A DNA stretch of 64,000 nt from Manis javanica (GCF_040802235.1 NC_133161.1:47481001-47545000); one strand, 5' to 3'. Positions 11,610-22,718 are shown, counted from the stretch's first letter. Numbers and translations: made by a program. The notes: generated by a model not told the origin, from the sequence alone.

Positions 11610-11842
11610 AAATTTTTTCCTTTTTATTATGAGAAGTTTCGAACATAAAATATTGAAAAAATGATACCGTGAACATCTATGTACTCTCTGCCAAGAGTCA
11701 ACACTTGTTAACATTTTGCAACATTTGCTTTATTTCTTTACAATTATATTCATATCCCTCTTGTATCATTTGAAAGTAAAATGCAGACAGTGTGACACTT
11801 CAACCTTAAATAATTCAGGGTGAATCTCCGAAGAATAAGGAT
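11608..11842. repeat. Local duplication, copy 1 (235 bp)
   Basis: This segment is about 95% identical, without gaps, to 12324-12558 (12 differences counted by eye). It sits exactly between the right end of the hAT element and the resumption of an old L1M at 11841. The other copy continues on its right into sequence that fits the same old repeat, so 12324-12558 is likely the source and this the derived copy. Confidence 0.85.
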
Positions 11843-12323
11843 TCCTAGACCTGGAATTACTGGATCAAAGAGTATGCACATTTCAAATTTAAATTTTATA
11901 ATAAAATTCAAATGTAGAGCATTTTTTTCAAATTGCCATCCAAAAGGTTGGCCTAATACATAATTTTACAGTGTAGAAGAATATGTATTTTCATCAGTCC
12001 TCCCTTGTCAGTACTGAGTTTTATCAAAGATGCAAATTTGTCCATCTGGTAAGAATAGTATTGCTTTGTTTTGCACTATTATAATTACGACAAGTTGAGT
12101 ATGTTTTTCAAAGTTTTTTTTTGTTATTTACGTATGTTCTGTTAACTGACATTTTGTGATTTATGCCTACTTAAAAAAAACCGGATTATTCATATTTTTC
12201 TTTCAGATTTTAGAGTCAATTGCATATGAAGTAGAGTAGCCCTATTTCTATCATGTATTGCAAGTATTTTTCCTGGTTACTTATTTTTTTATAATGTTTG
12301 TGATATTTTTCCATATACATAGG
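11841..12323 (-). mobile_element. Old L1M 3' region, antisense (right part)
   Basis: The L1M sequence interrupted at 10750 continues here with CCTAGACCTGGAATTACTGG and AATTGCCATCCAAAAGG, matching in layout the old L1M segment at about 57590-57690. It is highly diverged and non-coding. Confidence 0.45.
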
Positions 12324-12558
12324 CTAAATTTTTTCCTTTTTATTATGAGAAGTTTCGAACATAAAATGTTGAAAAAATGATACAGTGAACATCTATGTAC
12401 TCTTTGCCAAGAGTCAACAATTGTTAACATTTTGCAACGTTTGCTTTCTTTCTTTACAATTATATTCATATCCTGCTTGTATCATTTGAAAGTAAAATGC
12501 AGACAGTGTGACACTTAAGCCTTAAATAATTCAGGGTGAATCTCCTAAGAGTAAGGAT
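12324..12558. repeat. Local duplication, copy 2 (235 bp, probable source)
   Basis: This is the partner of 11608-11842 at a constant offset of 716 bp. It contains AGAGTCAACAATTGTTAACATT and GCAGACAGTGTGACACTT, phrases of an ancient L1-type 3' UTR repeat, and is followed by sequence that plausibly continues that repeat. Confidence 0.8.
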
Positions 12559-12789
12559 GGTTTCCTGTATAATCAAACAGCCATTACCTAATTAGCAATT
12601 CAGTGGTATCATATAATATACAGTTGATATTTAAAATTCCAGTTTTCTTAAGAATGTCTCTTACAGCCTTTTCTCTTTTTTTTCCAAATCAAGATCTATT
12701 CAGACGGCACACATTGCAAGTGGTTGATATGTAATTTTAGTATCTTTTAATTGAGAACTGTCTTCTCTTGTTTGTTCTATAAGCATGCT

Positions 12790-14030
12790 GACTTTAAAAA
12801 CAGCTTTCTTGCACTATAGTTGACTTAAAATTAACTGTACATATTTAAAGTTTACAATATGATGAGTTTTGATATATGTGTGAAACCATTACCACAATCA
12901 AGATAGTGAACATATCTGTCACTGCCCCCTCCCCAGATTTCTGCATGCTTCACATACACAAATATTTTCAGTTATGTATTTTCACTCCATATAGATTCCT
13001 AGCACAACAGTTGTTTTTGTTTCAGGACTTTAAAAGATGATGCTCTGCTGTTTTCTCAGTTGGCTTATTTCTGATAAGAAATCTGCCTTTGTCCTTATCT
13101 TTGTACCTCTGTACATAATGGCTTTTTCCCTCTAGCTGTGTTTGGGCATTTTGATAATGTCTTGGTGCAGTTTTCTTCATGTCTTTTGTGTTGGGGTTTA
13201 TTGAGCTTCTTGGATGTATGGGGTTTACAATATTCATCAGATTTGGAAATTTTTGGTCATTAGTTCTTCACAAATTTTTTCTATCCTACCTCTCCTCTTC
13301 ATTTGAGGTATCCATTTACATGTGTATTTGGCTGGCTGAAGCTGACTCAGGTCACCAATGTTCTTACAATTTTTTAAATCATTTTTCCTCTGTGTTTTTG
13401 TTTTGGGTAGTTTTCTGTTGCTATGTCTTCAAGGACACTGATCTTTTCTTCTGTAATATCAATTCTATTTTTAATCCAATGTAATTTTCCTTTTCCACAT
13501 TATGGTTTTCATTTTATAAAATCCAATTTGCATCTTCTTTATATCTTCTGTATCTCTACGTTTGGAACAACATATGGACTACAGTTATAATTAATCACTT
13601 TTAATATGTGTCAGTTCAGGGTTGATGTCTTCTTTTTGACTTCTAAATGTTGACATTTCCTTGGGCTTTGTTCTTCAACCTCTGAAGTCTCATTTGGTGA
13701 TTTTATTAACTCCCACAATTTCAATTCTCTTCCTAAAATAGTTGCCGAATATGTCTTTCTTTCTCATTCTGTTTCTGAGATGATCGTAATTGGTTGTAGT
13801 GTTTCTAATAGTTGGTGGGACATCTTTCAGCTCATTGACAGCTTGCAGTTACCCTGTTTAAAACTGAGTCAGCTCTCTTTGATTTCTCCACTGTGTTTAT
13901 TAATATCTGTTTTCTTGCTGTCATCTTTGCCCTTATATTAGCCCATACTCCAATCTATTGCTATGTCCTTTTACTTCTGTCTTTGAAATATTTTTCATAT
14001 CTGCCTTTCATATGGCCACCATCCTTTATT
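12790..14030 (-). mobile_element. Ancient L1M fragments, antisense
   Basis: The first part (12790-12960) has the L1M 3' UTR phrase ACCATTACCACAATCAAGAT. The rest (GTTGGGGTTTATTGAGCTTC, CAGATTTGGAAATTTTTGG) resembles other antisense L1M 3' sequence. Open frames in it (such as 13179-13484) are chance readings of an old repeat. Confidence 0.5.
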
Positions 14031-14041
14031 AACTGACTGAA

Positions 14042-14405
14042 GTTAGATGGACTGAATGTTTGTGTCCTCCCCACACAATTGCTGAAACCCTAATCCCCCA
14101 TGGAATGGTTTGAGGAGGTGGGGCATTTGGAAGTAATTAGGTTATGAGGGCAGTGCCCTCACAAATGGGATTAGTGTCCTTCTAAAAAGAGACAGGAGAG
14201 CTTGTCTTCTCTGCTCTCTGCCAAGTAAAGTTACAACAACAAGATGGCCACCTACAAATCAGGAAGTGGGCTGTCACCAGATGCTGAGTCTGCTGCCACC
14301 TTGATCTTGGACTTCCCAGCCCCCAGAACTGTGAGAAATAAGTGTGTTTGTTGTTTAAGCCACCCAGCGTATGGTGTATTTGTTGTAACAGCTGACTGAC
14401 TAAGG
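14042..14405 (+). mobile_element. ERVL-MaLR LTR (MLT1/MST type)
   Basis: The layout is that of a mammalian MaLR LTR in forward orientation: GGACTGAATGTTTGTGTCC at the start, GAAACCCTAATCCCCCATGG, GGAGGTGGGGCATTTGG, ATGGGATTAGTGTCC, then CAGAACTGTGAGAAATAAG with a polyadenylation-like signal and GTAACAGCTGACTGACTAAG at the end. It is solitary, with no internal retroviral sequence next to it. Confidence 0.8.
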
Positions 14406-14554
14406 CAGAGCCAGAGTATTGCCGGTAACTTTATATTGACCTCCTGGCTTTCCTATGACCTTCTTCTAGTTCACGCATTGCACATTGTTGCCGCATTTCA
14501 GTTCCTAAAGGATAGATCATATTGTGTTCTTTCTTTTGCCTAAACGTTTCAGTA

Positions 14555-14920
14555 ACTGTCTTAGTCCATTTGGGCTGCTATAACAAAATACCATAGACTG
14601 GTGTCTTATAAACAATGAAAATTTATTTCCCATAGCTCTGGAGGCTCGGAAGTACAAGATCAAGGTGCCAGCAGATTTGGTGTCTGGTGAGGGCCCACTT
14701 GGTTCAAAGAACCATCTTTTCACTGTGTCATCACATGGCGGAAGGAGATGAGGGATCTCTCTGGGGTCTCTTTTGTAAGGGCGCCAGTCTCATATGTGAG
14801 GGTTCTGCCCTCATGGCCTTAACGCCCTACCATCAAATACCCTTACATTGGGGATTGTTTCAATGTAGGAATTTTGAGGGGACACAAACATTCAGTCTGT
14901 GGTGCTACATCTTGCTTATA
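14555..14920 (-). mobile_element. ERVL-MaLR LTR, opposite orientation
   Basis: Reversed, this reads as a MaLR LTR: CTCACATATGAGACTGGCG, GAGACCCCAGAGAGATCCC, CATGTGATGACACAGTG, GGGCCCTCACCAGACACC, and an end near GGTATTTTGTTATAGCAGCC and GGACTAAGACAGTTA. It lies 150 bp from the MaLR LTR at 14042-14405 but in the opposite orientation, so the two are separate insertions, not the ends of one provirus. Confidence 0.8.
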
Positions 14921-15029
14921 AAATATAGTCAACTTGTTCGGCATGCTTCCCAGCCTTTCATGTTATGGTTGTGTTGTTTCTTTCCATCTTAATTCTTGCT
15001 GTTTTGTGTGTGCATCCTCTGGGACGAAT

Positions 15030-15240
15030 GGAAGGCAGTGTTGTACAGTGGTTAAAAGTAAAGAACCTAGAGTCAACTTGGCTGGATTTGAATCTTGGCA
15101 TTATAACTTAATCAGGTCTTAGCTATTTTATTTAAACCCACTGTCAGGAATCTCAGCTAAAAGAGACTTAATGATACAATAAGATGACAGTATTATTTAT
15201 AAAGTGATTATTACAGTGTCTGACATATAGTAAAATTGCC
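15030..15240 (+). repeat. MIR SINE
   Basis: The sequence has the forward MIR pattern: GTTGTACAGTGGTTAAAAGT, GAACCTAGAGTCAACTTGGC, TTTGAATCTTGGC, and an end like TTACAGTGTCTGACATATAG. This is an ancient SINE with no coding content. Confidence 0.7.
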
Positions 15241-15259
15241 ACAAGTACTGACTTTTATT

Positions 15260-15610
15260 ACTATTACCCATTTTTGCCTTGCTTTCCTATTTCCTTGCAT
15301 ATACTCAATGTTACTTTTCTATGTGGAGTTCCATTTTCTACTTCCCTTTCTATTTGAAATCCTACCATTCTTAGAAGCCTCAGGTCAAATGTTACTTTCG
15401 TAAAGTCCCCAAACCAGATGAATTTTCTTTTTTGTCACCATTGTTTTTATACTTTAACTTTCTTGTATTAATGTTTGTGTACATACTTTATTTCCTCTTG
15501 GATTTTAAGCCTGGTGACAGCAAAGACTCTGTCATTGTGTTGTCTGTAGCATCTGGCACAGTACATGTGACAGTTGCTTCATATTTGTGATGTGTATGAA
15601 TAAACTGTAG
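15260..15610 (+). repeat. L2 LINE 3' end
   Basis: The segment resembles the 3' end of L2: CCTCAGGTCAAATGTTACTTT, then TTTTAAGCCTGGTGACAGC, GTAGCATCTGGCACAGTAC and a tail ending TGTATGAATAAACTG. It is old and diverged. A second short L2 3' end lies at about 16240-16345 (ACTAGACTGGGAGC, GTAAATATTTGTTGAGTG). Confidence 0.6.
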
Positions 15611-17129
15611 TTCTACCTTGCTTGTATTTATCAAGTATTTGATCTAGAGTGAGTTATCTGTTACTAACTATCTTTTAATCACAATCTCCCTAGTTTCTAA
15701 TATTTTCAGTTGAATTACACCTTTCCAAACTTAACACAGTAGTTGGCATACTAGTTATTAGCATTAATTAGAGTTCTCTGAAAGTATACTCCTCATTCTG
15801 TTTAATATCAAAATAAGATTTCAGTTAGGTGTTGTTTCTCTGCCATTGAACCCCCAGTGGGCCAGAAAGTCAGACACAGGACTCCTGTTATACCAAGTGT
15901 GCTAAACCCTGGTTAGATGATGTTGCACATGACACCTGTAGTTAATGGAAATCATAGAGAAAATAAAGTTAAAAAGAATTACATATGCTTCTAACACAAG
16001 AAGACCTCTATTTCTTAAGCATTAGAACTTAAAATAATTTGCTTTTAGGAAATCTTACTGCATTTAGATTTATTCTAATCTAAAGGAGGGGCAGGGATCC
16101 ATCAGTTGAGAGGACCTGAAACTTGAAAGGGAGACTGTGATTAGCTGATGCATTAGTTTTAAAACTGGAAACCTTGAAAGAAAAAGGAAACCTAGAGCCA
16201 GGAAATAATAATAGAAATGGTAAGTGGAGTTAATTCCTCTTTCTTCTCTCACTAGACTGGGAGCTTTTTGAGGGCAAGGGCCATATCTTCTTGTGTACTT
16301 TCTATAATAGTACTTCATGCAGTAAATATTTGTTGAGTGGAGTTCTAATAGAATCAGAGACATAGTGTATGGTGATGCAAAGCCTCTCTGCTGTGTTGCA
16401 GAAAGCATTACTTTGAATTGTGTGCCCCATTTTGATTTCAAAAGGCCTTAAAAAATTTGCACATAACTTTGTAAGAACTTTTTTTCTATAAAGTGAAATT
16501 CCTCTTCTCTGAAAGTGCATGGAGTTGTTCGCCCAATGTCCTAACTATTACCCTTGACATTTAAAGCCCATGAAAGTGTTCCCTCTGCCCCACCTCCTAG
16601 GACCCCATTTATAAACTGGTGACTTTTGGTTGAAATACATTCTCCTGGGCTTAACATTTTCTTAGGATTGTTTTTTGTACCATAGGAGGTGATGGTTTCT
16701 ACAATAAACTTTTCTACTCTTGGACCTTATCCAAGATAGATGTTATACTGAATATATACAATTTTTTATACACATTACAAAAGGAGATAATATAGATGAG
16801 TAGTCTAGAATACCTTACGTAATAGATAAAGTACATAATATATATTTTATAAATGATAAAAATTTAAAGTTTATTATTAAAAATGGTAAAGGAAGGGATA
16901 TTATAGAGGTAGGAAACAGAAGAGATTGTTTTTGTATGACTGTTCCCTGGAGAATTAAATAATTAGAGATTAGCCTGCCTGTACACAGTTGATATCATTA
17001 GTTTAAAACTAATCTTTTAAAAGTACTTTATTAATAGAAAACGTGTAAATAAAAATTGACTTATTAATAATGAATGTTTATAATAAAAAATGTTATGTGC
17101 CCCTATTGAAAGTAATATATTGAAATCAG

Positions 17130-17290
17130 TGTGTTCTAGGTCAATGGCTTCTAAGACTCCAGTTGGATTCATTGGACTGGGCAACATGGGAAATCCAATG
17201 GCAAAAAATCTCATGAAACATGGCTATCCACTCATTATTTATGATGTGTTCCCTGATGCATGCAAAGAGTTTCAAGATGCAGGTGAACAG
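17130..17290 (+). CDS. HIBADH: HIBADH exon 2: NAD-binding beta-alpha-beta unit
   Basis: The exon encodes residues 31-84, starting by completing the split Val codon of exon 1. It has the 3-hydroxyacid dehydrogenase signature at residues 43-58, with the glycine-rich NAD loop G46-L-G48-N-M-G51, and an acidic residue (D69 in IIYDVFPD) at the end of the second strand, which in this family favours NAD over NADP. The acceptor AAATCAG ends at 17129 and the donor GTAAGT begins at 17291. The reading frame is intact. The Met at residue 36 could be mistaken for a start, but splicing from exon 1 preserves the frame. Confidence 0.95.
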
Positions 17291-17617
17291 GTAAGTCTTT
17301 TCTTTAAATTTGTTTTGATATTGATGTTTAACAATGAATATACATTCAAGTCTGACAGCTTCTTAGAAAGAAGTATACCTGATGGGATTGTAAACTGAAT
17401 TTGTTAATTTTATTTCTCTCTCTCTCTCCAATTATAAGTAAATAAATGTATTAGAGAATCTGGGAAAGGTAGCCTTTATCATCTTCAGGGATGATAAGCA
17501 ATTCAAGTTGATACTCAGTCTGGGATGCATTGTATTTTTAGCAGATAGATATTACTTTGGGGATAACATATCTGTTTGATATTGGCACTTTACAGTGGTT
17601 TATATATTTGTAACAGT

Positions 17618-17813
17618 GGTACTTAATCTCTAAACAGAGGAAATATCTTCCATTAAATACAAAATTTAATCGAAGTTATAATAATATACTCCTTTGGCAT
17701 TTTGGAGAATAATATGGTACTTGGTCTCTAAACAGAAGAAATATCTTCAATTAAATACAGAAGTTAATCAAAGTTATAATAATATATTCCTCTGGCATTT
17801 TGGAGAATAATGT
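17618..17813. repeat. Tandem duplication, 2 x 98 bp
   Basis: Two adjacent copies, 17618-17715 and 17716-17813, begin GGTACTT and contain TCTCTAAACAGA, AAATATCTTC and GGCATTTTGGAGAATAAT. About ten differences by eye, roughly 90% identity, with no gap between the units. It is not in a recognised transposon. Confidence 0.9.
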
Positions 17814-18231
17814 TCCAGAAATTTACACATACTTTGTGTATGTGTGTATGAAAAATCATAGGCATTTCTCCTTCTCCAAATTGGAGACAGATTTAACCTG
17901 GACTGGCAAAGCAAAAGCTTAGGTCCTTTCACATTGTTACTGATGCCATCACTCATCCCTCTATGCCTATAGCCCTTACAGTTGGTCTGTGGAGAACTGA
18001 AGTGATCACCACTTCTTTGTGAATCTCTTTTCTGCTTTTTCCCAGATTTCGAGAGCTCTCTGATGCTCTGTCTGAATTTCCTTATTCTCTGAAGTTGCCC
18101 TTTTACCTCCATTGCTAAACAAAATTCTTATTTTTTTAGAGTTGCTGATTTCAGGTAGGTATGAAGGAAGGTTACTTTAAGAATAAGACTTATCTTTGAA
18201 TACAGGATATATTTTCATTTTAAAAAGGAAA

Positions 18232-20880
18232 GAAAGACCCCACCAAAAAAGAAAATTACAGACCAATATCCCTGATGAACATAGATGCAAAAATACTCAA
18301 CAAAATATTAGCAAACCAAATTCAAAAATACTTCAAGATGATCATACACCATGACCAAGTGGGATTCATCCCAGGGATGCAAGGATGGTACAACATTCGA
18401 AAATCCAGCAACATCATCTACCGCATACACAAAAAGGACAAAATCACATGAACATCTCCATAGATGCTGAAAAGGCATTTGACAAAATTCAACATCAATT
18501 CATGATAAAAACTCTCAACAAAATGGGTATAGAGGGCAAGTACCTCAACACAATAAAGGTCATATATGATAAACCCACAGGCAACATCATACTGAACAGC
18601 GAGAAGCTGAAAGCTTTTCCTCTGAGATCGGGAACAAGACAGGGATGCCCACTCTCCCCATTGTTATTCAACATAGTACTGGAGGTCCTAGCCATGGCAA
18701 TTAGACAAAAGAAAGAAATACAAGGAATCCAGATTGGTAAAGAAGAAGTCAAACTGTCACTATTTGAAGATGACATGATATTGTACATAAAAAACCCTGA
18801 AGACTCCACTCCAAAACTACTAGAACTGATATCGGAATACAGCAAAGTTGCAGGATGCAAAATTAATACACAGAAATCTATGGCTTCCTATACACTAACA
18901 ATGAACTAACAGAAAGAGAAATCAGGAAAACAATTCCATTCACAATTGCATCAAAAAGAATAAAATACCTAGGAATAAACCAAACTAAGGAAGTGAAAAA
19001 CCTATACCCTGAAAAGTATAAGACACTCTTAAGAGAAATTAAAGAGGACACTAACAAATGGAAACTCAACCCAGGCTCTTGGCTAGGAAGAATTAATATT
19101 GTCAAAATGGCCATCCTGCCCAAAGCAATCTACAGATTCAATGCAATCCCTATCAAATCACCAACAGCATTCTTCAATGAACTGGAACAAATAGTTCAAA
19201 AATTCATATGGAACCACCAAAGACCCCGAATAGCCAAAGCAGCCTTGAGAAGGAAGAATAAAGTGAGGGGCATCTTGCTCTCCAACTTCAAGCACTACTA
19301 CAAAGCCACAGTAATCAAGACAATTTCAAGAACAGAGCCACAGACCAGTGGAACAGAATAGAGACTCCAAACATTAACCCAAACATATATGGTCAATTAA
19401 TATATGATAAGGGAGCCATGGACATACAATGGGGAAATGACAGTCTCTTCAACAGATGGTGCTGGCAAAACTGGACAGCTGCATGTAAGAGAATGAAACT
19501 GGATCATTGTTTAACCCCATACACAAAAGTAAATTCGAAATGGATCAAAGACCTGAATGTAAGTCATGAAACCATAAAACTCCTAGAAAAAACATAGGCA
19601 AAAATCTCTTGACATAAACATGAGCGACTTCTTTATGAACATATCTCCCCAGGCAAGGGAAACAAAAGCAAAAATGAACAAGTGGGACTATATCAAACTG
19701 AAAAGCCTCTATACAGCAAAGGACACCATCAGTAGAACAAAAAGGCATCCTACAGTATGGGAGAATATATTCATAAAAGACAGATCTGATAAAGGTTGAC
19801 ATCCAAAATATGGATGTCATCCAAAATATGGTTGACATCCAAAATATGGATGGCCCACGCACCTCAAGAAACAAAAAGCAAATAATCCAATTAAAAAATG
19901 GGCAGAGTTGCTGAACAGAGAGTTCTCCAAAGAAGAAATTCAGATGGCCAACAGACACATGAAAAGATGCTCCACATCACTAATTATCAGAGAAATGCAA
20001 ATTAAAACTACAATGAGGTATCACCTCACACCAGTAAGGATAGCTGCCATCCAAAAGACAAACAACAACAAATGTTGGCGAGGCTGTGGAGAAAGGGGAA
20101 CCCTCCTACACTGCTGGTGGGAATGTAAATTAGTTCAACCATTGTGGAAAGCAGTATGGAGGTTCATCAAAATGCTCAAAACAGACCTACCATTTGACCC
20201 AGGAATTCCACTCCTAGGAATTTACCCTAAGAACGCAGCAATCAAGTTTGAGAAAGACAGATGCACCCCTATGTTTATCGCAGCACTATTTACAATAGCC
20301 AAGAATTGGAAGCAACCTAAATGTCCATCGGTAGATGAATGGATAAAGAAGATGTGGTACATATACACAATGGAATACTACTCAGCCATAAGAAGTAGAA
20401 AAATCCAACCATTTGCAGCAACATGGATGGAGGTGGAGAGTATTATGCTCAGTGAAATAAGCCAAGCGGAGAAAGAGAAATACCAAATGATTTCACTCAT
20501 CTGAGGAGTATAGGAACAAAGGAATAACTGAAGGAACAAAACAGCAGCGGAATTACAGAACCCAAACATGGACTAACAGGTACCAAAGGGAAAGGAACTG
20601 GGGAGGATGGGTGGGCAGGGAGGGATAAGGGTGGGGGGGAAGAAGGGGGGTATTAAGATTAGCATGCATGTGGGGGAGGGAGAAAGGGGAGGGTGGGCTG
20701 CACAATGCACAGAGGACAAGTAGTGACTCTACAACATTTTGCTAAGCTGATGGACAGTAACCGTAATGTGGTTGTTAGGGGGGACCTGATATAGGGGAGA
20801 GCATAGTAAACATAGTATTCTTCATGTAAGTGTAGATTAAAAATTAAAAAAAAGAAAGAAAGAAAGAAAGAAAGAAAGAA
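18232..20880 (+). mobile_element. 5'-truncated L1, sense orientation
   Basis: This is an L1 3' half inserted in the same direction as HIBADH. It starts inside the ORF2 reverse transcriptase and runs through the C-terminal cysteine-containing region ([15 protein letters not shown] at 20075-20119) to a G-rich 3' UTR (about 20600-20700) and an AAAG-rich tail (20849-20880). ORF2 is broken into pieces at 18385-18909, 18993-19361 and 19908-20504. The catalytic FADD box reads FEDD (about 18763-18774), a change expected to disable polymerase activity. A 17-nt unit is triplicated at 19795-19853. Target duplication is uncertain because both flanks are A/G-rich. Confidence 0.92.
20849..20880. repeat. 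(AAAG)n simple repeat at the L1 tail
   Basis: About seven AAAG units follow the A-run at the L1 3' end. Such patterned tails arise from slippage in the L1 poly(A) tail. Confidence 0.85.
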
Positions 20881-20883
20881 AAG

Positions 20884-21045
20884 GGGGATTACTCCTTGAT
20901 AGAATAAAACTATTGGTAAATCAAAGATCAATGCATGCTTTAAATATCCTTAATGTTGATCACTCAAAGGGTGTCAGATGATCAGCTATGGAGGTACTCT
21001 TTTCTGATAATATTCCTTTCTCTTAATAAAAAAAAAAAAAAAAAA
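20884..21045. other. Spacer between L1 and ERV-derived insert, ending in A18
   Basis: About 145 bp of unclassified AT-rich sequence ends in an uninterrupted A run at 21028-21045. The run could be an old retroposon tail or part of the A-rich target at which the next insert landed. No coding content. Confidence 0.4.
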
Positions 21046-21283
21046 GCAGTTCCTGTGTGCTGACCTCCAATGAGTTCTGCACAGTGGTATAGAGGGCATG
21101 TCAAAGTGTGGGCAAAGGGTCTGTTTGTTTCTATGCAGGAGATCAAGGCCTAGCTTGGATACCCAGAAAGTGAACTAAGATACGATATGAGGAGGAGCTT
21201 CCGGCATCAACACTCTCTGGAGGACTTGTGCCGGGGGATGATCATCAAAAAGCCTCCACAGGGATCCGGACGATGCTGCAGTT

Positions 21284-21736
21284 GTGGCTGCATCTCCCCC
21301 ACCGTTTCCTGGACTTGCCATAGGAATGAGGAGGGAGATGTCTAGGCTGGCATGTGCATACAGTGAGACAACGAATTTGACCGGATCTGTACTGTTGGAA
21401 CTCAACCAGGAGTTGGGAGGGGTGCAAGTTGTAGCACTCCAAAATCTTATGACTATAGACTATCTACGGTTAAAAGAACATATGGGATGTGAACAGATCC
21501 CAGAAATGGGCTGCTTTAATTTGTCTGATTTCTCTCAGACTGTTCAAGTACAGTTGGACAATATCCATCATATCATAGACAAATTTTCACAAATGCCTAG
21601 GGTGCCTAAATGGTTTTCTTGGCTTCACTGGAGATGGATGGTAATTATAGATTTGCTTTGTTTATGTCACCGTATTCCTATTATGTTAATATGTGTGTGC
21701 AAATTAGTTAGTAGTTTAAAACCTATACATACTTAA
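21284..21736 (+). pseudogene. ERV env transmembrane-subunit remnant
   Basis: An open frame of about 150 codons ends at a stop at 21736. From about residue 32 it looks like a retroviral transmembrane subunit: a leucine-rich heptad region (33-66) leading into a LQNLMTIDYL-type helix, then a two-cysteine loop (C69 and C77), a second helical part (86-103), a tryptophan-rich membrane-proximal stretch (W110-W118), a hydrophobic membrane span (about 119-139) and a short tail. In gamma- and D-type envelopes the loop normally ends in a Cys pair; here the first of the pair is Gly. There is no surface subunit, signal peptide, cleavage site or fusion peptide in frame, so it cannot be a complete envelope protein. 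Confidence 0.65.
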
Positions 21737-22378
21737 GGTACTCTACAAGAAGATATGTCAAAGAAATAATCAATCCTCCCATGTTTCCTTCCATATGCTA
21801 CATCAATAGCTTTTCTTCTTTCTTCCTAATTACAACCCTTAAATAGAATTCGTGCCTCATATCGAATTTACCAAGTATCATAATTCCTCCAGGTGGTAAA
21901 GATACCTCGAGACAAGTGCTGGGCATAGAAGCTACAGGGCATAAATCTGCAAAGAAGTAAAAAGCTAACCTTTTCAAACAATATGGCTTCTCTCTCACTT
22001 ACCAACTTTACATTTCCCTGTATGGCCCCGGAAGATGACTGGTTAGCCAGAGATGGGTAAGATTCCTCAAGGGAGGAACAACCTAAGACAGGCACAGTCG
22101 CAGGGGGGCCATCAGGTGAGAAATTGGGGAACAACAGTGGTGAAGCTTAGAACCTCAACCCCCCCTGTTTTGAGAGAAAGCTTCTGCATCCATGGATGTT
22201 TTATTGCCCTCGTCTAGCTCGGATTAATACTTAGTCCATAGGCACACACCTGATCATCTGATCATCTACATTTGCCCTCTTACAGCACTAAACTATGTTT
22301 TCTACCTTTATCTTGCATCTACCTACCACTTCAGCATTTTATTAAAAATAAAAATAATAATAATAATAAAGGGAGAAA

Positions 22379-22703
22379 TGTGGGATCAACATATAAATCA
22401 AGTACAAAAATCAAATGAATATTCATATTTGACCTGATTGTTTATAGGTCATAATGAGTGATCAAAACCGAAAGTTTCTGTGATGAATGCCCTTGTACTG
22501 TTCACCATGTAAGAATTTATTCACTATGTAAGAATTCGTTCACCATGTAAGAACTTGTTTGTTATGCTTCAGAAGATTGGAGACTGATGAGAATTTGACT
22601 TGAGATGGATTAATGATTGTACATTGAGCATTGACCCCCCCCCATACTGAATTTTATTGTTGTTAACAACCATTTTATCAATAAATATGAGAGATGCCCT
22701 CTC
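22379..22703 (+). mobile_element. U3-R portion of an ERV LTR
   Basis: This 325-bp segment is bounded on the left by a polypurine tract and the canonical TG start, and on the right by poly(A) shortly after AATAAA. It includes three GTAAGAA-containing repeats (about 22508-22553) like the TTCTTAC repeats of the copy at 10.95 kb. The matching piece there is 10800-11123 (324 bp). Lack of U5 shows that it derives from RNA. Confidence 0.8.
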
Positions 22704-22718
22704 AAAAAAAAAAAAAAA

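Larger units (their letters stand above)
1776..17129 (+). other. HIBADH: HIBADH intron 1
   Basis: The intron is about 15.4 kb, with donor GTAAGG and acceptor AAATCAG, in phase 1. It is crowded with repeats: an antisense L1 at 3.7-7.7 kb, an old L1M block at 10.3-14.0 kb holding a hAT element and an ERV-derived retroposon, two MaLR LTRs, and MIR and L2 fragments. Stretches 2050-3650, 8000-9100 and 16350-17100 show no recognisable feature beyond AT-rich unique sequence. Confidence 0.9.
21046..22718 (+). mobile_element. Retroposed ERV env/3'-LTR transcript copy
   Basis: In order: a leader with a polypyrimidine-AG stretch (GTTTGTTTCTATGCAG, ending near 21139) resembling a splice acceptor; a remnant of an env transmembrane subunit (21284-21736); 3' non-coding DNA; a polypurine tract (GGGAGAAA, ending at 22378); an LTR starting TGTGGGATC at 22379; an AATAAA at 22680-22685; then A15 at 22704-22718, 18 nt after the signal. 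There is no U5 and no gag or pol. This is the layout of the 3' part of a polyadenylated retroviral mRNA copied back into DNA. Its 3' part matches the antisense copy at 10.8-11.4 kb. Confidence 0.82.

Noticed and set aside
14042-14920. One provirus with two LTRs
   Set aside because: The two MaLR LTRs are in opposite orientation and separated by only 150 bp without retroviral genes, so they are independent solo LTRs.
18385-20504. L1 ORF2 pieces as possible active enzyme
   Set aside because: The 5' end is missing, frames are broken and the active-site box is altered.
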